The translations under genes were made by a program, and so were the position numbers. The notes beneath the pieces are model-generated. The model did no database searches and was not told the origin of the DNA. It was given only the letters and a program-made list of their open reading frames with translations. DNA of 64,000 nt, taken from the NCBI GenBank assembly GCA_032358165.1, contig JAALGY010000054.1, positions 2,294,001-2,358,000 on the forward strand, given 5' to 3'. This document shows, piece by piece, positions 34,272 to 44,939 of this stretch. Within the stretch, counting starts at the first letter, position 1, and each line of letters begins with the position of its first letter. This DNA comes from Diplosphaera chodatii (taxonomy: Eukaryota > Chlorophyta > Trebouxiophyceae > Prasiolales > Stichococcaceae).

Positions 34272-37200
34272 TCACCAGGTGGGGTTCCGGAAGCTCTTGA
34301 CCATGCTGGCGGCGTCCGCAGCGGCGGCGGCCGGCTGCGGCAGGCGCAGCAGCGGCGCCGAGCAGACGTCCGGCGCCGAGACCGTCACCAGGCCACCCTG
34401 TGCCGCCACAGGGCCACCGGCGGCCGGCGGCCCCGGGGCCGCTGCGGGCCGGCGCCCCGGCGGAACGGACGTGCTGGCCGGCGCCCGCTGCGCCGCTGCA
34501 GGGTGGGCGCGCCTGGCGCGGGGCCCCGACAGGCTGCAGTCGGCGACCACCGGCGCGGACATGGTGACCAGCTTCTGGGCTGCGTGCATGTCCCAAGCGC
34601 CGCCGCCACCGCTGCCGCCGCTGCCGCCACCGCCGGCGGCCCCCTGGCTGGCGGCCCGCATCAGCGCCTCCGCAGGCGTCTGCATCCTCTGGCTGTGGGC
34701 GCCTGCAAAACCGTGGACCACCGCTCCACCAGTCTGTGCTCCGGGCGAGCCGTCCCTCCATATAGGCACTCATCAGCGAACACGCAAGCCTGGCCGTTTG
34801 GCTGTGCCAAGGACGGGAGACTCCGCATGTTCGGGAAGGTAAACTCTGGCAGCTGCATGTGAATGAACTCACCTGCGCTGGCGTCGATCTGCTGCTGCGC
34901 CTCGGCCAGCAGCACCTCCATCATCGGGCGGCTGGCGGCGACGTGCAGCGGCGTCGCGCCGCTGTGGTCGTGCGCCCACAGCTGCACGTGAAGGAGCAGC
35001 ATGTAATCACGCTTTGATCAAATCCTTACGACCGTCTGAAGCTAGCAAAGGCCACATGATTCTGGTAGCAGCTGTCGGGTGATAATAATAGCGCCCACCA
35101 AGGCACCTCTGGCCTGAGCGAAGGCGCAGGGCAAGGCCGCAAGCAAGGCCGCAGGCAATGCAAGCGTCAGGGTGGGCAGCCCTCTGGCGCTGGTCAGTCT
35201 GGCTGGCGCTGCAGCAACGGTCTCAAGCTGACAAGTTTGACAAGCTGACAATGCGCCAGGCATGAAGGGGGCCTTTGCATCTGAAATCATACTTCAAGGG
35301 GTTCAGGGTTTAGGGCCCAGCCAGCAGGGTCCCCCCACCTGCGCCCCGCGCCGCAGCAGCAGCCGCAGGATGGCGGCCGCGGTGGGGGGCGCCGCGCTGG
35401 AGCACTGCGCCGCCGCCAGCGCGTGCACTGCGGTGCGCCCGCGGGCGTCGCGGGCGTGCACATCCGCCCCCGCCCCCAGCACCGCGGCCACCGCCCCCAG
35501 GTGCAGCCGCCCGCACACCACCCGCAGCCGGTGCCCCAGCCTGTGCGAGCGCCGAGGAGGTTGCTCGCATGGGAGGGAGCGGGCCGCATATTGCAGCATG
35601 CTTGGCGGCGGAACAGCCTGCCCGGGGCTGGCGTGTGCACACAGGTCCCCCTTGAGCATGTCGATGCAACGAAGGGTGCACTAGCCCTGTGTGCATGACC
35701 AATATAACCTGCAACAATTCCGCTGCAGGATCAGCTCATGATGAGTGGAGTGTTGCAACACACACAACAGCACTCCATTGCAGACGCATCGCCATCGGCA
35801 AATGCGGTCGACTCGAGGGAGGAAATGCGACGCACTCTTCGTTCAGCGTCCGCTCCAGCTCCTGCGCCGCGGTACGGATGCCGGCGTCATTCGAGCCGCA
35901 TTGGGCGGCCACGCTGCGGTGCCAGCCGGTCGGGTCCCTGATGCGCACGTCGCGCAGCCCCTTGCCGGGGGCGGCGGGGCCTCCTGCGGGCGAGGCATGA
36001 GCGGCAGGTGAGCAGCGGCGGCACAGCTTATAGGACATGCACAGAGCCTTGGTCTCATGTCGATCTCACTATGAGCATTCCTGGCCAGTGTGTGCGCATG
36101 CTCGTGCATGTCATGTCAGCATTAGCAACATGGCAAGTTGGTAAAAGCAGGTGCCGGTAACGGGCGCACCTGCTGTTTCCAGCTGCGAGCCCGAGCCGCT
36201 GGGCTGCCTCGGAGCTGCAGGGGGTCCAGCGGCTGCGGCTGAGCCTGTGCTGAGCTTGCGCTTGGCGCCGTGCTGCTGCTGCTGCTGCTGCGGTTGTGGC
36301 TGCGCCTCAGTGATCGTGGCTTGCGGCGGATGCGACATGGGCTGGGAGTAGGCTGCGCCCTGGGATGCCAGCCAGACTTGGCTGGGCGCCGCCTGGATGC
36401 AGCCCTCGCAGCTGATGCTGCGCACCTGGAAGCAGGAGGCACCACACACCTGAACTTGCAGTGATTGACCACCCATCCGGAATGTTCACTCGAGCACACA
36501 ATGCTCAGGGCCAAGCCTCAGACTTGGCGCACTTGATAGAGATCCTGCCAGCTGGCATACGCCTATGCACGTCTACTTTGCATGCATCTACGTAGGCAAC
36601 CTGCCTTTGTTAGATGGCATGGCAAGTCTGCCAACTACCGGCAACCTAGGGACAGTTGTGGGGCAGTACACAGCACATCTCGTGGGGAATACTACCCATC
36701 GTACAAGCCAAATTGTAGACACCCACGTCACGTAAATGGTCCTTGACCTTCCTATTAGTGGGCTTGCATCCTGGATCCTACAATGCAGTGTTACAAGATC
36801 CAACGGCAATACGTGCTATTCGCACTGCCGACAACCATCTCAGCTGGCCGCAACAGCTCTGTTGTGCCTGGTACCATGGACTGCAGGATAGACTACAGCC
36901 TGTCCCAGCACTACATGAACTTCCAAAGACAGCTCCACCACCAACAGAAAAGTGATCGCTCGGATGAAGACTGCTTACCTGACCAAACTGCGAATCAGCC
37001 ATTGCCGCCAGAAGCGGCTGCGGGCCGCTGCAGGAAGACCGGACCAGCGCCGCCGGCTCGCTACAGGGCCACTCCTCTGCCGAGCGCCGCTCCGGCAGCG
37101 ACGGCGCATGCATGAGGCCCACGAGCTGCTGTGGCAGCGAGAAGGCCGCTCCGCCCGAGCTCTGCAGCCGCATCAGATGTGCGGCATGCACTGAATGTGC

Positions 37201-38044
37201 TGCTGCTGCCGCCCCCGCCGCCGCTGCTGCCGCCGCTGATGCAGCTGCGCCCGCTGCTGGGCTGCAAGCGGTGGCGGACGCAGGGTGTGCAGTGCCGCCG
37301 GCCTGGGCGCTCGGCGCAGCAGCCGCTGCGTGCGCTGCTACAGGGCCCATCGGGACCGCCGGCGCCGCCAGTGTGACTTCAAGCTGGCGCGGCCGCTGTG
37401 CAGCGGGCAGCCCCACGAGCGCTGCACAGCATGGCAGTGCGGGAGGCGGAGCCAGGCTGTCGCTCCCGGTGCTGGCTGCCCCGAGCGCCGCCGCTGGGCT
37501 TGCTGACAGGAACTGCGCCCGCAGCAGGGCCGGGTGCGTGGGCGGCGAGGACGCCAGCGACGGCCGCCGCTGCTGCGGCGCCGCCGGCTTGCTTGTATGC
37601 GTCGCCGGAGGGCTCATGGCGTCACATGACGCTGGGCGCGCATCTGCGCCTGCGAGGGCCGCCGGATCACAGGGCGCCTGCGGAGCAAATGCGAGCAAGC
37701 ATGTCAGGCTGCACGCGCCCGGGGAGCTGCATGCTGAGGGAACTGCATGCATGCATGCATGCGTGCACAATATATAGCCTGCAAAGACGACTGCGACTAT
37801 TCAGGCAGGCACGGCGCACGAGCGTGCACGCCGCCTGCTGGCGGGCGGTGCGGCAAGCAGTATAGGCTGTAAAAAGCTAGCTGTGGGAGGTCAGGGCGTG
37901 AGCACTCGGGGTCTGCCTGCACTCGGGGTGTACCTGGTGATGAGGCCCTAGGCGGGGTGGCGCGCAGGCAAAGCGGGCGACCCAGTGGCTGCTGTCGAAA
38001 GCGTGCTGCCTCTGCCGCAGCTCCTCCGGTGTTACGCAGCCGTT
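34272..38044 (-). CDS. Ankyrin-repeat protein with Ala/Ser/Pro- and Gln-rich regions (5' end unresolved)
   Basis: Exons read: 38044-37934 (tentative), 37677-36979, 36425-36170, 35983-35836, 35540-35339, 34981-34873, 34702-34272; at least 614 aa. The large 699-nt exon encodes an Ala/Ser/Pro-rich region with a poly-Ala run. Next is a segment with RSISCEGCIQAAPSQVWLA and a Gln run (CAG repeat at about 36271-36290) and KRKLS, which could be a nuclear localisation signal. A helical block (AGIRTAAQELERTLNE) leads into ankyrin repeats: LHLGAVAAVLGAGADVHARD, GRTAVHALAAA, AAILRLLLRRGAQLWAHDHS, GATPLHVAASRPMMEVLLAE. The C-terminus is Gly/Ala/Pro-rich, ending FRNPTW. Ankyrin plus long disordered regions recalls algal SBP-ankyrin regulators such as CRR1, but I could not find an SBP zinc-binding box upstream, so that identity is not claimed. 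Confidence 0.7.
37744..37762. repeat. Short (TGCA)n microsatellite
   Basis: Just over four perfect tandem TGCA units, in the intron upstream of the ankyrin gene's large exon. Shorter TGCATGCA runs recur elsewhere (for example near 14671 and 59900). Confidence 0.9.
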
Positions 38045-39484
38045 CTGCGGTGGTATCAGACAGTGTGACGTCGGTCCCAGTTCTCCGGGACGCGTGTGTG
38101 AGTCACCAATTTGGGCCGGACATTGACCTGCGCCCGGGCAGCCTCGCCGCCGTCGGCACTGGTTGCGGCAGCGCTAAACCAGCAGCAATCACTGCAGATG
38201 GAGGCTGTGGCAACGCCGTACCTGAGTCAGCATGCTAGGCGGCGTAATCGAGAGTAACGGGATGACATTGGCGTCGGTGCTCGCCGCTCCTCCGCCAGGC
38301 CGGACCATTCTGCGGCCAGCGCCCTGCATAGAATCAAGCGCCCAACGTTTAAAACCCGTGTCGCTGTATCTATGCCTGTACTCGGGGCACGACTCACAGG
38401 ATGAGGCGTCCCGAAAGTCAGCCTACCCCAGCGCAAGCCCACCGTGTGTCGAGGCATTCCGATCAGCGCGTGCACGCGTTGTGCCTCGAGCTGAAGGCAC
38501 CCAAGGCACACAGCAGGCAGGTGTGAGCAGTTTCGTATGATCAGGCGGCGTGCGCGCGGGAACTGGACTCGCTGCATGACGACATCACCTGCGGAAGCCC
38601 AACAGGTCTGATCGTTCGCCGCGCCCAGAGATGCCAGCTTCGGCTGCCGGCCTGTTACAATAGCGTCTGACTCAGGTCTATGGTGTTGAAAACGGCGCCG
38701 CAGCGTAGTACTGTGCCCGGCGCAGGTGCACGGCACAGGTCAAAAGTACTCACCGAACTTGCCGTTTCGGGACGCCCGTTATGCCGTGCACGCCTGCCTA
38801 TCTCCGTCCACCGCTCCGCCGCCGATCGCACAGCTGCAGGCTGTGTTATATCTTGGACTGGGTGCTTCTAGAGTGTGCAAAGGACAGCGGCTGACGATTG
38901 CGGATCAGGGCACTCACACGCTTTTTCACGGATGGGCTCGGATGAAGCAGCGTCGCCCAGCTGGCCCGTGACCTGGCTCGTACACTTTTGATAGGCGAAT
39001 CCACGTACCGGATTACGAGTGGGCAGGCACCCACCTGGCTGTTGGCCCTCCCAACCGCCGCTGCATCCAGCATGCAGCCCACATCTCGCCGTGGCTGCTG
39101 CTGCTGCTGCTACTATGGCGGGTATCGGCCAGCAAGCCATTTAGTCATGACTCGCCACCGGCAACAGCCCCATAACATGCAGGCTTGCGTGGCCCCAGTA
39201 TGGCTCAGGGATGCTGCGCGGGACCAGCCTCAGGGTATGTACTGTGATCTGCATGTGGGCTGAGCCCCGTGCAGTATCATGTGCGATGTTCTCAGTAGCA
39301 AGCACGTCAGTGTTACGTGCAGTCGGGCCGCTGACCCTGAGCCTTGCTAGTGCCCCCGCTTTGCAGCTTTGCACAACAGCAGGGCCATGAACATGCGGCC
39401 CACTGGCACAGTGTTGCAGTGCGTGTCCAGACTGGCCATGTTGAGGGCTAGGATTACGTGCTGCATGTCCTACGCAGCGGCGTG
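38045..39484. other. Between the ankyrin and F-box/LRR genes; ankyrin 5' exons expected
   Basis: Contains the 3' UTR of the F-box/LRR gene (stop at 39485) and, at lower coordinates, the missing 5' exons and promoter of the ankyrin gene. A minus-strand ATG-CTGACTCAG|GTACGG near 38225 would make a small first exon, but I could not chain it forward. A CTG run lies at about 39094-39110. Confidence 0.35.
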
Positions 39485-42400
39485 TCAATCGGACCAGTCC
39501 CCATCCTCGCTGCCCGTCCCCTCGTTGTCAGTGTCGCGATCCTCGTGCCGTGAACGCTCGAATTCGTCCAGCCCTGCCCTGTGCTCCGTGTCCTCTGATG
39601 CATCGCCATCCGCGTCGTCGTCAGAGTCCCATCCCGCATGAGGCACGCGGGGCATGCCCGGGTGGCTACCAACCTTCACCTGCATGAAACCGCATGGACA
39701 TTGGCACTTTTCCTCAAGTCAATCAAACACACCTGCCGACTGCGACTTGTGCCAGGCCATACCACATGTGTCGTGACATGTCAGCAATCCCAGCAAGAAT
39801 CATCAACTACCATGGCCATGCTGACAGAAGCGGAGCAGCCAAGAGTCGGACCTGCAGGGTGGGGTTGTGCTGCTGCAGCCTTGCCACGGCAGCCAGCAGC
39901 GCCCGGCCTGCCGCCCCCGCCCCAGGAGCAGACTGCGAGCCGGGCGCACATCTCGTGCCCTTGTCCAGCTCCAGATCCAGCAGCTCGAGGGTCGATATGC
40001 CGTGCAGCGCCACCAGGCTCCTCGCATCGAACCCGGCCTCCCTGAAGCGCAACAATGGGGTTTGCGACAGCAGCAGAGAGGCAACAACAAGGCGATGCAG
40101 CTGGGATACGATATGATGGCCACAGGACAGCGCCAAACCTATATGGCAGAGCAACACCTAGTGACAGCTGCTGGTTGCTGCATGTGGTCGACATCCTTGG
40201 GTGCAACCAGAGTCCACGTGCAGACCACAAGGCGTGTTGTTGAGGTGTTGCATGCCGTGGCACAGCGCCTCACATGGCAAACTCCTGCCCGTGCATGCGC
40301 AGCCGCCGCAGCGCTGACGCCGCCGCCAGCGCCGCCGGCACGGCGGCGAGGCGGTTGTTGGACAGGTCCAGCCGCGTGAGCCGCCCCAGCCACCCTGGAG
40401 CCTTCACCGCCTCGCCAAGGTCCCGGAAGTCGTTGCCGTCCAGCAGGAGCACCTGCACAGGGTTTGGGGGTGCGCGTGTGATCGGCTGAGGGGGCGTCCA
40501 TGATTGTGCTTGTAGCAGAGCGCCGCGCTTGACTGACGGGCGGTCGCGAAGGCATGGCTGGGCAGCCTGCGTCTACCCTGTAGCAGCTGGGCGCCCGAAT
40601 GACACCAAAGCGCAATAAATGTGCAACACTTGCCTGGGCCATGAGCAAAGCACCTCATCCCTTCGAGGTTCAGGCTGGGAGTTGATTTCACAACATAAGG
40701 CCTCATCGGATTCAGCCTGGACGCACCCGCAGGGATGTCAAGGTCGTCAGTGCCTCTGGTATCGTTATGTCCAGTGTAATGCCACCCATCTGTGCCATGG
40801 CCCGCCCAAAGTCGAGGTACGTCAGCGCCGGCAGCGGCTGACTCGGCAGCAGGCGCAGGCCATAGAAGTCGTCATCACTGTGGACAGGGCACAGACCATT
40901 TGTCAGCTGCACACGAGCGCTGCTGGCTGATGGGAGTTGCAGCCATGCCACCAGCTGCGACATGTTGCGGAGCTGTAGCATGTATGAGTCTCCGGACTGC
41001 CGTGGTTGACGAATTGCAAATATCTGAGTTAAGCAACAGCCAGGTATGCGCTGAAGGCAGCAACAGCAGCAACACTCATACACGCTGCTGGTGCACCGCC
41101 TCTGAGGGTAGCAACAGGCTCACAGCGCAGGGGCCGACGCCAGCACCTGCAGGCGCTTCAGTGGTGCACTCACAAACCAGGGCACCTGCAGCATGCTGAC
41201 AACCTGCAGCGTGGGGACGCTCACATGCTTTCCCGCAGGTCCAGATGCAGTAGAGCAGGTGGCAGCAGCAGGTGGTGGTTCCTGGATGTGCCCAGGTCCA
41301 CCATCTGATCCTGCAACTGGAGATATGTCAGGCGCTGCAGCGGCAGCATCGCCGCGCTGTGCACCGTGAGGTCGTCCTGCATTCCAGCAGGAGTTGGGTG
41401 AGAGATCAACCTGGCCACCACCGCTCGCATCAGCTCCTGGGAACAATAGACGCTGGTTCCAAAAAACAACATGCTGCAGTCACAAAGCTGCGCACCAGGG
41501 GCACCATGCCGCCTGATCGGTCATCACGGCGCCTGTGAAGTTCCCGCAGCGCTGTCAGCTGCCCCAGGGCCTCTGGCAGCTCGCGCACTGCTGTGCCGCT
41601 GATGTAAAGTTTCGTCAGCCTGCACAGCAATCACGAGTGGTGCTGGGAAACCACTGGAAGGCGGATGGATCACAATCGCATCTTGGCAGGCAGGAGGCTG
41701 TTTCAGCAGCAGCTGCTGAAGCAGGCAGCCCCGGCGGTGCTGTGGCCATCTCAGTGTGAAGCAGCTCTGGCTGCCACGGACGGGCAATGAACCCAGGCAG
41801 GAGCTACAAGGGTCAACCCGAGTGGCCACGATCAGGCAGACCGTGGAGCACGGCCTGAACACTGGACCGCCAAATCAGGGGGTATCCACATGGTGGCATG
41901 CCAGCGCCAAACTGCGAGCGTCTACAGCTCGCTGCCCCCAATTCCTTTCGCAATACTGCTGAGAACCTAACCTGCTCAGCCTGAACAGCTCCGGAGGCAA
42001 AGCCCTCAGGAAGCAATGACCCCGGAGCCGCAGCGAGCGCAGCAGCCGCAGCTGCGACACGGCAGCGGGGATTGCAGCAATGCCTGTCTCTTCGTAGTCG
42101 ACTGTCACGGCTGCCAGCTCCAACTCCCGCAGGTCGGTCAGACCGCACAGCACCTGCAGGCGGGCCTGACCGTGTCTGCGCTTGCCTGGCAGAGCGGTAA
42201 ACTTGCAGCTCGACATGGCAGGCGCAGTGCTGTGCAGCACTCGTGCGAATGGTAACACTGTCGCACTACACCACGGGCACGTGCCGATGCAGGCCTGGCC
42301 GAGTGCCGGGTTCGTACCTCGAGCTCGCGGTCCCAGGGATACATGCTGTAGTCCATGTTCACGATTCTGAGGCTCTGGACTCCACGCAGCGACGTCGGTA

Positions 42401-43619
42401 GGTCGAGGTACATGGAATGGTGCCAGGAAAGGTGTTTTGCCCAGTCAAAAGAATCCTGCAGCAGGCAGCTTGAAGGCTTGTCGAGTGTTTCTAGCACACG
42501 CAGTGCAAGGACCTCGCACATTACTGGCATGCATCGCATGGGGAGCTGGCGCGCTCATGTTTCGGTTCGAGAGAGCAGTTGCAGCACCCTCTGCATGTGG
42601 CACCCTCTGCCCCTCCTGCCTAGGCTCGAGGCAACTCCTGAGCAGCCACTGACAGGCTGCGGCTGACACCAAGGTAGCAGGCAACGTGCATCAGCACTTG
42701 GCTATGCTGCTCAGGTGGACGCATGCAGCTGGATGGCTGATGCCAGCACCTGGCTGGTGTAGCCGCTAACAACGGGGCTGCTGCCGGTGATGCTCAGCCG
42801 CAGCCGCAGCTGCGGGCAGGCGGCCAGCAGCTGCGGGATGCCAAAGTACAGGATGTGATAGTGGCTGCCCGCCGTGTGGCTGGTGTGCGCAGACTGCACG
42901 TTTGGATCGCCAGCCTTCAGATCCAGTGCCAAGCTGACGCATCTTACGCCTGCGCAAAATCGGCGTCACAACAGATGGATGATACAGGTGCGTCATGCAT
43001 TCACATCCAGCTCGCTGTCTCTGAGCTACCAGGGGCACGCTTCCGGGGTGTGATGCATCATAGCATCCAGCCTGGCAGTTGAGTGCGGTGCTGACATGCT
43101 GTCAGCAAGGTCTGGCAGGTCAGCGCTGCCACTGGCTGCCTGAGAGCTGCACTGCCCAGGTAGTACGAACCCCTGGTGTGTAATGGTACTGAAAGAAGTG
43201 TGGCAGCCCCACCTGCGCGATGCTGCTCCACGTATGTCGCCAGCTTCTGCCAGCTGAAGTCGCCCGCAGCGCGCAGGTTGCGCCAGATCAGTGCCTGGCA
43301 GCAGATGCACACACACATGTTGTCCTCAGCCGCGACGTCACACAAAGTCAGTGGCTGCGACTCCCATAACTGCTTGGCACATTTCTGATGCCACGTGTGA
43401 TCGGTTGTCAGGCAGCTTTCCAGGATCTAGCAGGTGTTGGCGTACCGGCGGGTTGCGGAATGCCTGGGCGGAGGCACGGCAAGTGGCAGCAAGCGCCAGC
43501 ATGTCATTGTGGCGCAGGTGCTGCAGGAGTTGATACCAAACGTCGGGTGGCAGCCGGCTGAACAGCAGCATTGGCTCCGGCGCCGCGGCCTGCATGCTTG
43601 GATCTTGCAAATGCTTCAT
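39485..43619 (-). CDS. F-box/leucine-rich-repeat protein 1 with acidic C-terminal tail
   Basis: Twelve exons: 43619-43446, 43294-43213, 42949-42750, 42455-42318, 42153-41972, 41619-41528, 41436-41411, 41376-41225, 40877-40727, 40452-40274, 40041-39852, 39679-39485 (about 586 aa). The F-box is at the N-terminus (LFSRLPPDVWYQLLQHL, DMLALAATCRASAQAFRNPP); such domains bind SKP1 and make the protein a substrate receptor of an SCF ubiquitin ligase. LRR-type segments follow: LTDLRELELA, LLRSLRLRGHCFLRALPPEL, LTKLYISGTAVRELPEALGQ, LPALTYLDFG, LTRLDLSNNRLAAVPAALAA. The last exon adds an Asp/Glu-rich tail (WDSDDDADGDASED to GDWSD) absent from its paralogue at 57.3-60.6 kb. One exon (41436-41411) is only 26 nt but fits both phases. 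The start could also be at the internal Met of MQAAAPEP. Confidence 0.85.
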
Positions 43620-44939
43620 GCAATTTGACCCTCAAACACGCGAAGGGGTGGCTAGGTTGCATCAAGCATTACTGGCGCAGTGAGTGAGGGCTGAGGGCTC
43701 AGGAGTGGGTGTTTGAGACAGGAGCGCTTCCCCTGTTTGCGAAGGTGCAATGGTGGTATCTCCAATGAGTCATCATCGAGACCGCCGTTTGCCGCACCGA
43801 CGGCAGGAAGGCACTCCCCAGATTCCACTGGCTTAATGTCCAGCTCGACAGCAGTGATACACAGCAATGCATAACGCTTATTCACAGCAGTCATGTGCAA
43901 GAGCATCTGTCAAACCCCTGTCTTGCATATGTGCCTGCATGTGACACAGCTGCACCAAGTTGCCGAGGTACTACAGGTCGGCTGGCAGCCGGCTGAAGAG
44001 GTCCCAGGGCGATTCATGCATGCTGCCCTGGCTGCTCACGACCCTTCACGGCAGCCAAGATCTACGTGTACGACTTGCAAGCCCTCATTTGCAGACGATG
44101 CAGCAGACCGAAGTGTAGCACAGCACTGTGAGCACGAGTCGTCGCTACTGGCAATGGCGTGCTCCGTGCTGTGGTCACACGTGTCGCCACAGTCGCCACT
44201 CGAACCCATAACGTTACACCAATCTTGATCGCCTCGACCGCAAAGGCCATATGCCGGTAAACAGTTCAATCGCACTGAGCAGTTATGCCCTCAGTCACAA
44301 CAGCTGTACTTGGCCGCCGGGAGCATATTTGGCGGCAGTCGTCATAACGATGTCAGCTTGTCAGGCCCGCCCTTATTGAAGTCCACTATGGTCTTGTCGA
44401 GCGTGTTTTCGAGCGGGCGTCTAGAGTCCAGACTCTTGACACCAGCAGAATGTATCAGCACTTGTGCATCCGCGCTCGTTTGTGGTGTTTGCACGTGCCT
44501 GCACTGCTTTACTGCTTGAAAACTTGCCCATGCACACGCTGAAGTGGATGTCACCGCAGAATTTAAGTTGCCATGGTAAAGAGGTTCTGCTGACATGCTG
44601 TACAACACACTGCCTTGAGGCCACACTGCCTTCCCTCGCTCTGTCACTCACTCGATGATGACCGATGCAACCTGCTTCGCTCTGGCCTGCTTCCTGACTG
44701 CACCTCCCTTGCGAACCGGGTCCGCAACCTAGTGCTTCTGTCTACGATATATGCACGTTTGCCAGACTTGAGCACGGCGCTCCAGGCGCAGGTGCCGCCC
44801 TGACACATACCTAGTAGACGGTTGCTCCTGCTGTTTGTGTAGGCTGCACTCTGGTGATGACACAGGCACATGTTTATGCTGGACGTCCACGCCCGCCCGT
44901 CTGCAGCCGCTGCTGCGCAGCCAAGGCGGCACCCAGAGC
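43620..44939. other. Between F-box/LRR 1 and SQD2; contains an F-box relic
   Basis: The F-box/LRR 1 promoter lies at the left and the SQD2 3' UTR at the right. The relic at 43962-44021 is listed separately. A minus-strand frame at about 44342-44647 (containing VLIHSAGVKSLDS and KTIVDFNKGG) looks somewhat coding-like but matches nothing I know. The rest is unexplained. Confidence 0.4.
43962..44021 (-). pseudogene. Truncated F-box gene relic
   Basis: Reading leftward from an ATG at 44021: M-H-E, six residues on LFSRLPADL, then an in-frame TAG where the paralogue has Trp (TGG), then Y-L. The 23 bases TTCAGCCGGCTGCCAGCCGA plus CCT are identical to the F-box start of the + strand paralogue near 57293, and the MHE start is shared too. 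No continuing F-box or LRR sequence follows, so this is a decayed end of a third copy. It is closer to the 57 kb gene (PADL) than to the adjacent gene (PPDV). Confidence 0.75.

Noticed and set aside
33928..34872. 314-codon minus-strand open frame overlapping the ankyrin gene end
   Set aside because: Different frame from the ankyrin exons; the correct frame carries the ankyrin consensus and consistent splice phases.
37112..37777. + strand 221-codon Ala/Arg-rich frame
   Set aside because: Complement of the low-complexity ankyrin-gene exon; no independent evidence.
37934..39484. Possible SBP (squamosa-promoter-binding) zinc domain for a CRR1-like identity of the ankyrin gene
   Set aside because: I looked for the Cys/His pattern and the RFCQQCSRFH-type motif on the minus strand and found none.
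42555..42580. GGTTCGA words resembling tRNA B boxes (also near 25041 and 49081)
   Set aside because: No matching A box at the right distance and no cloverleaf could be drawn; they are chance hexamers.
44342..44647. Minus-strand 101-codon frame upstream of the F-box relic
   Set aside because: Reads partly like protein (VLIHSAGVKSLDS) but has no homologue I know and no splice partners.
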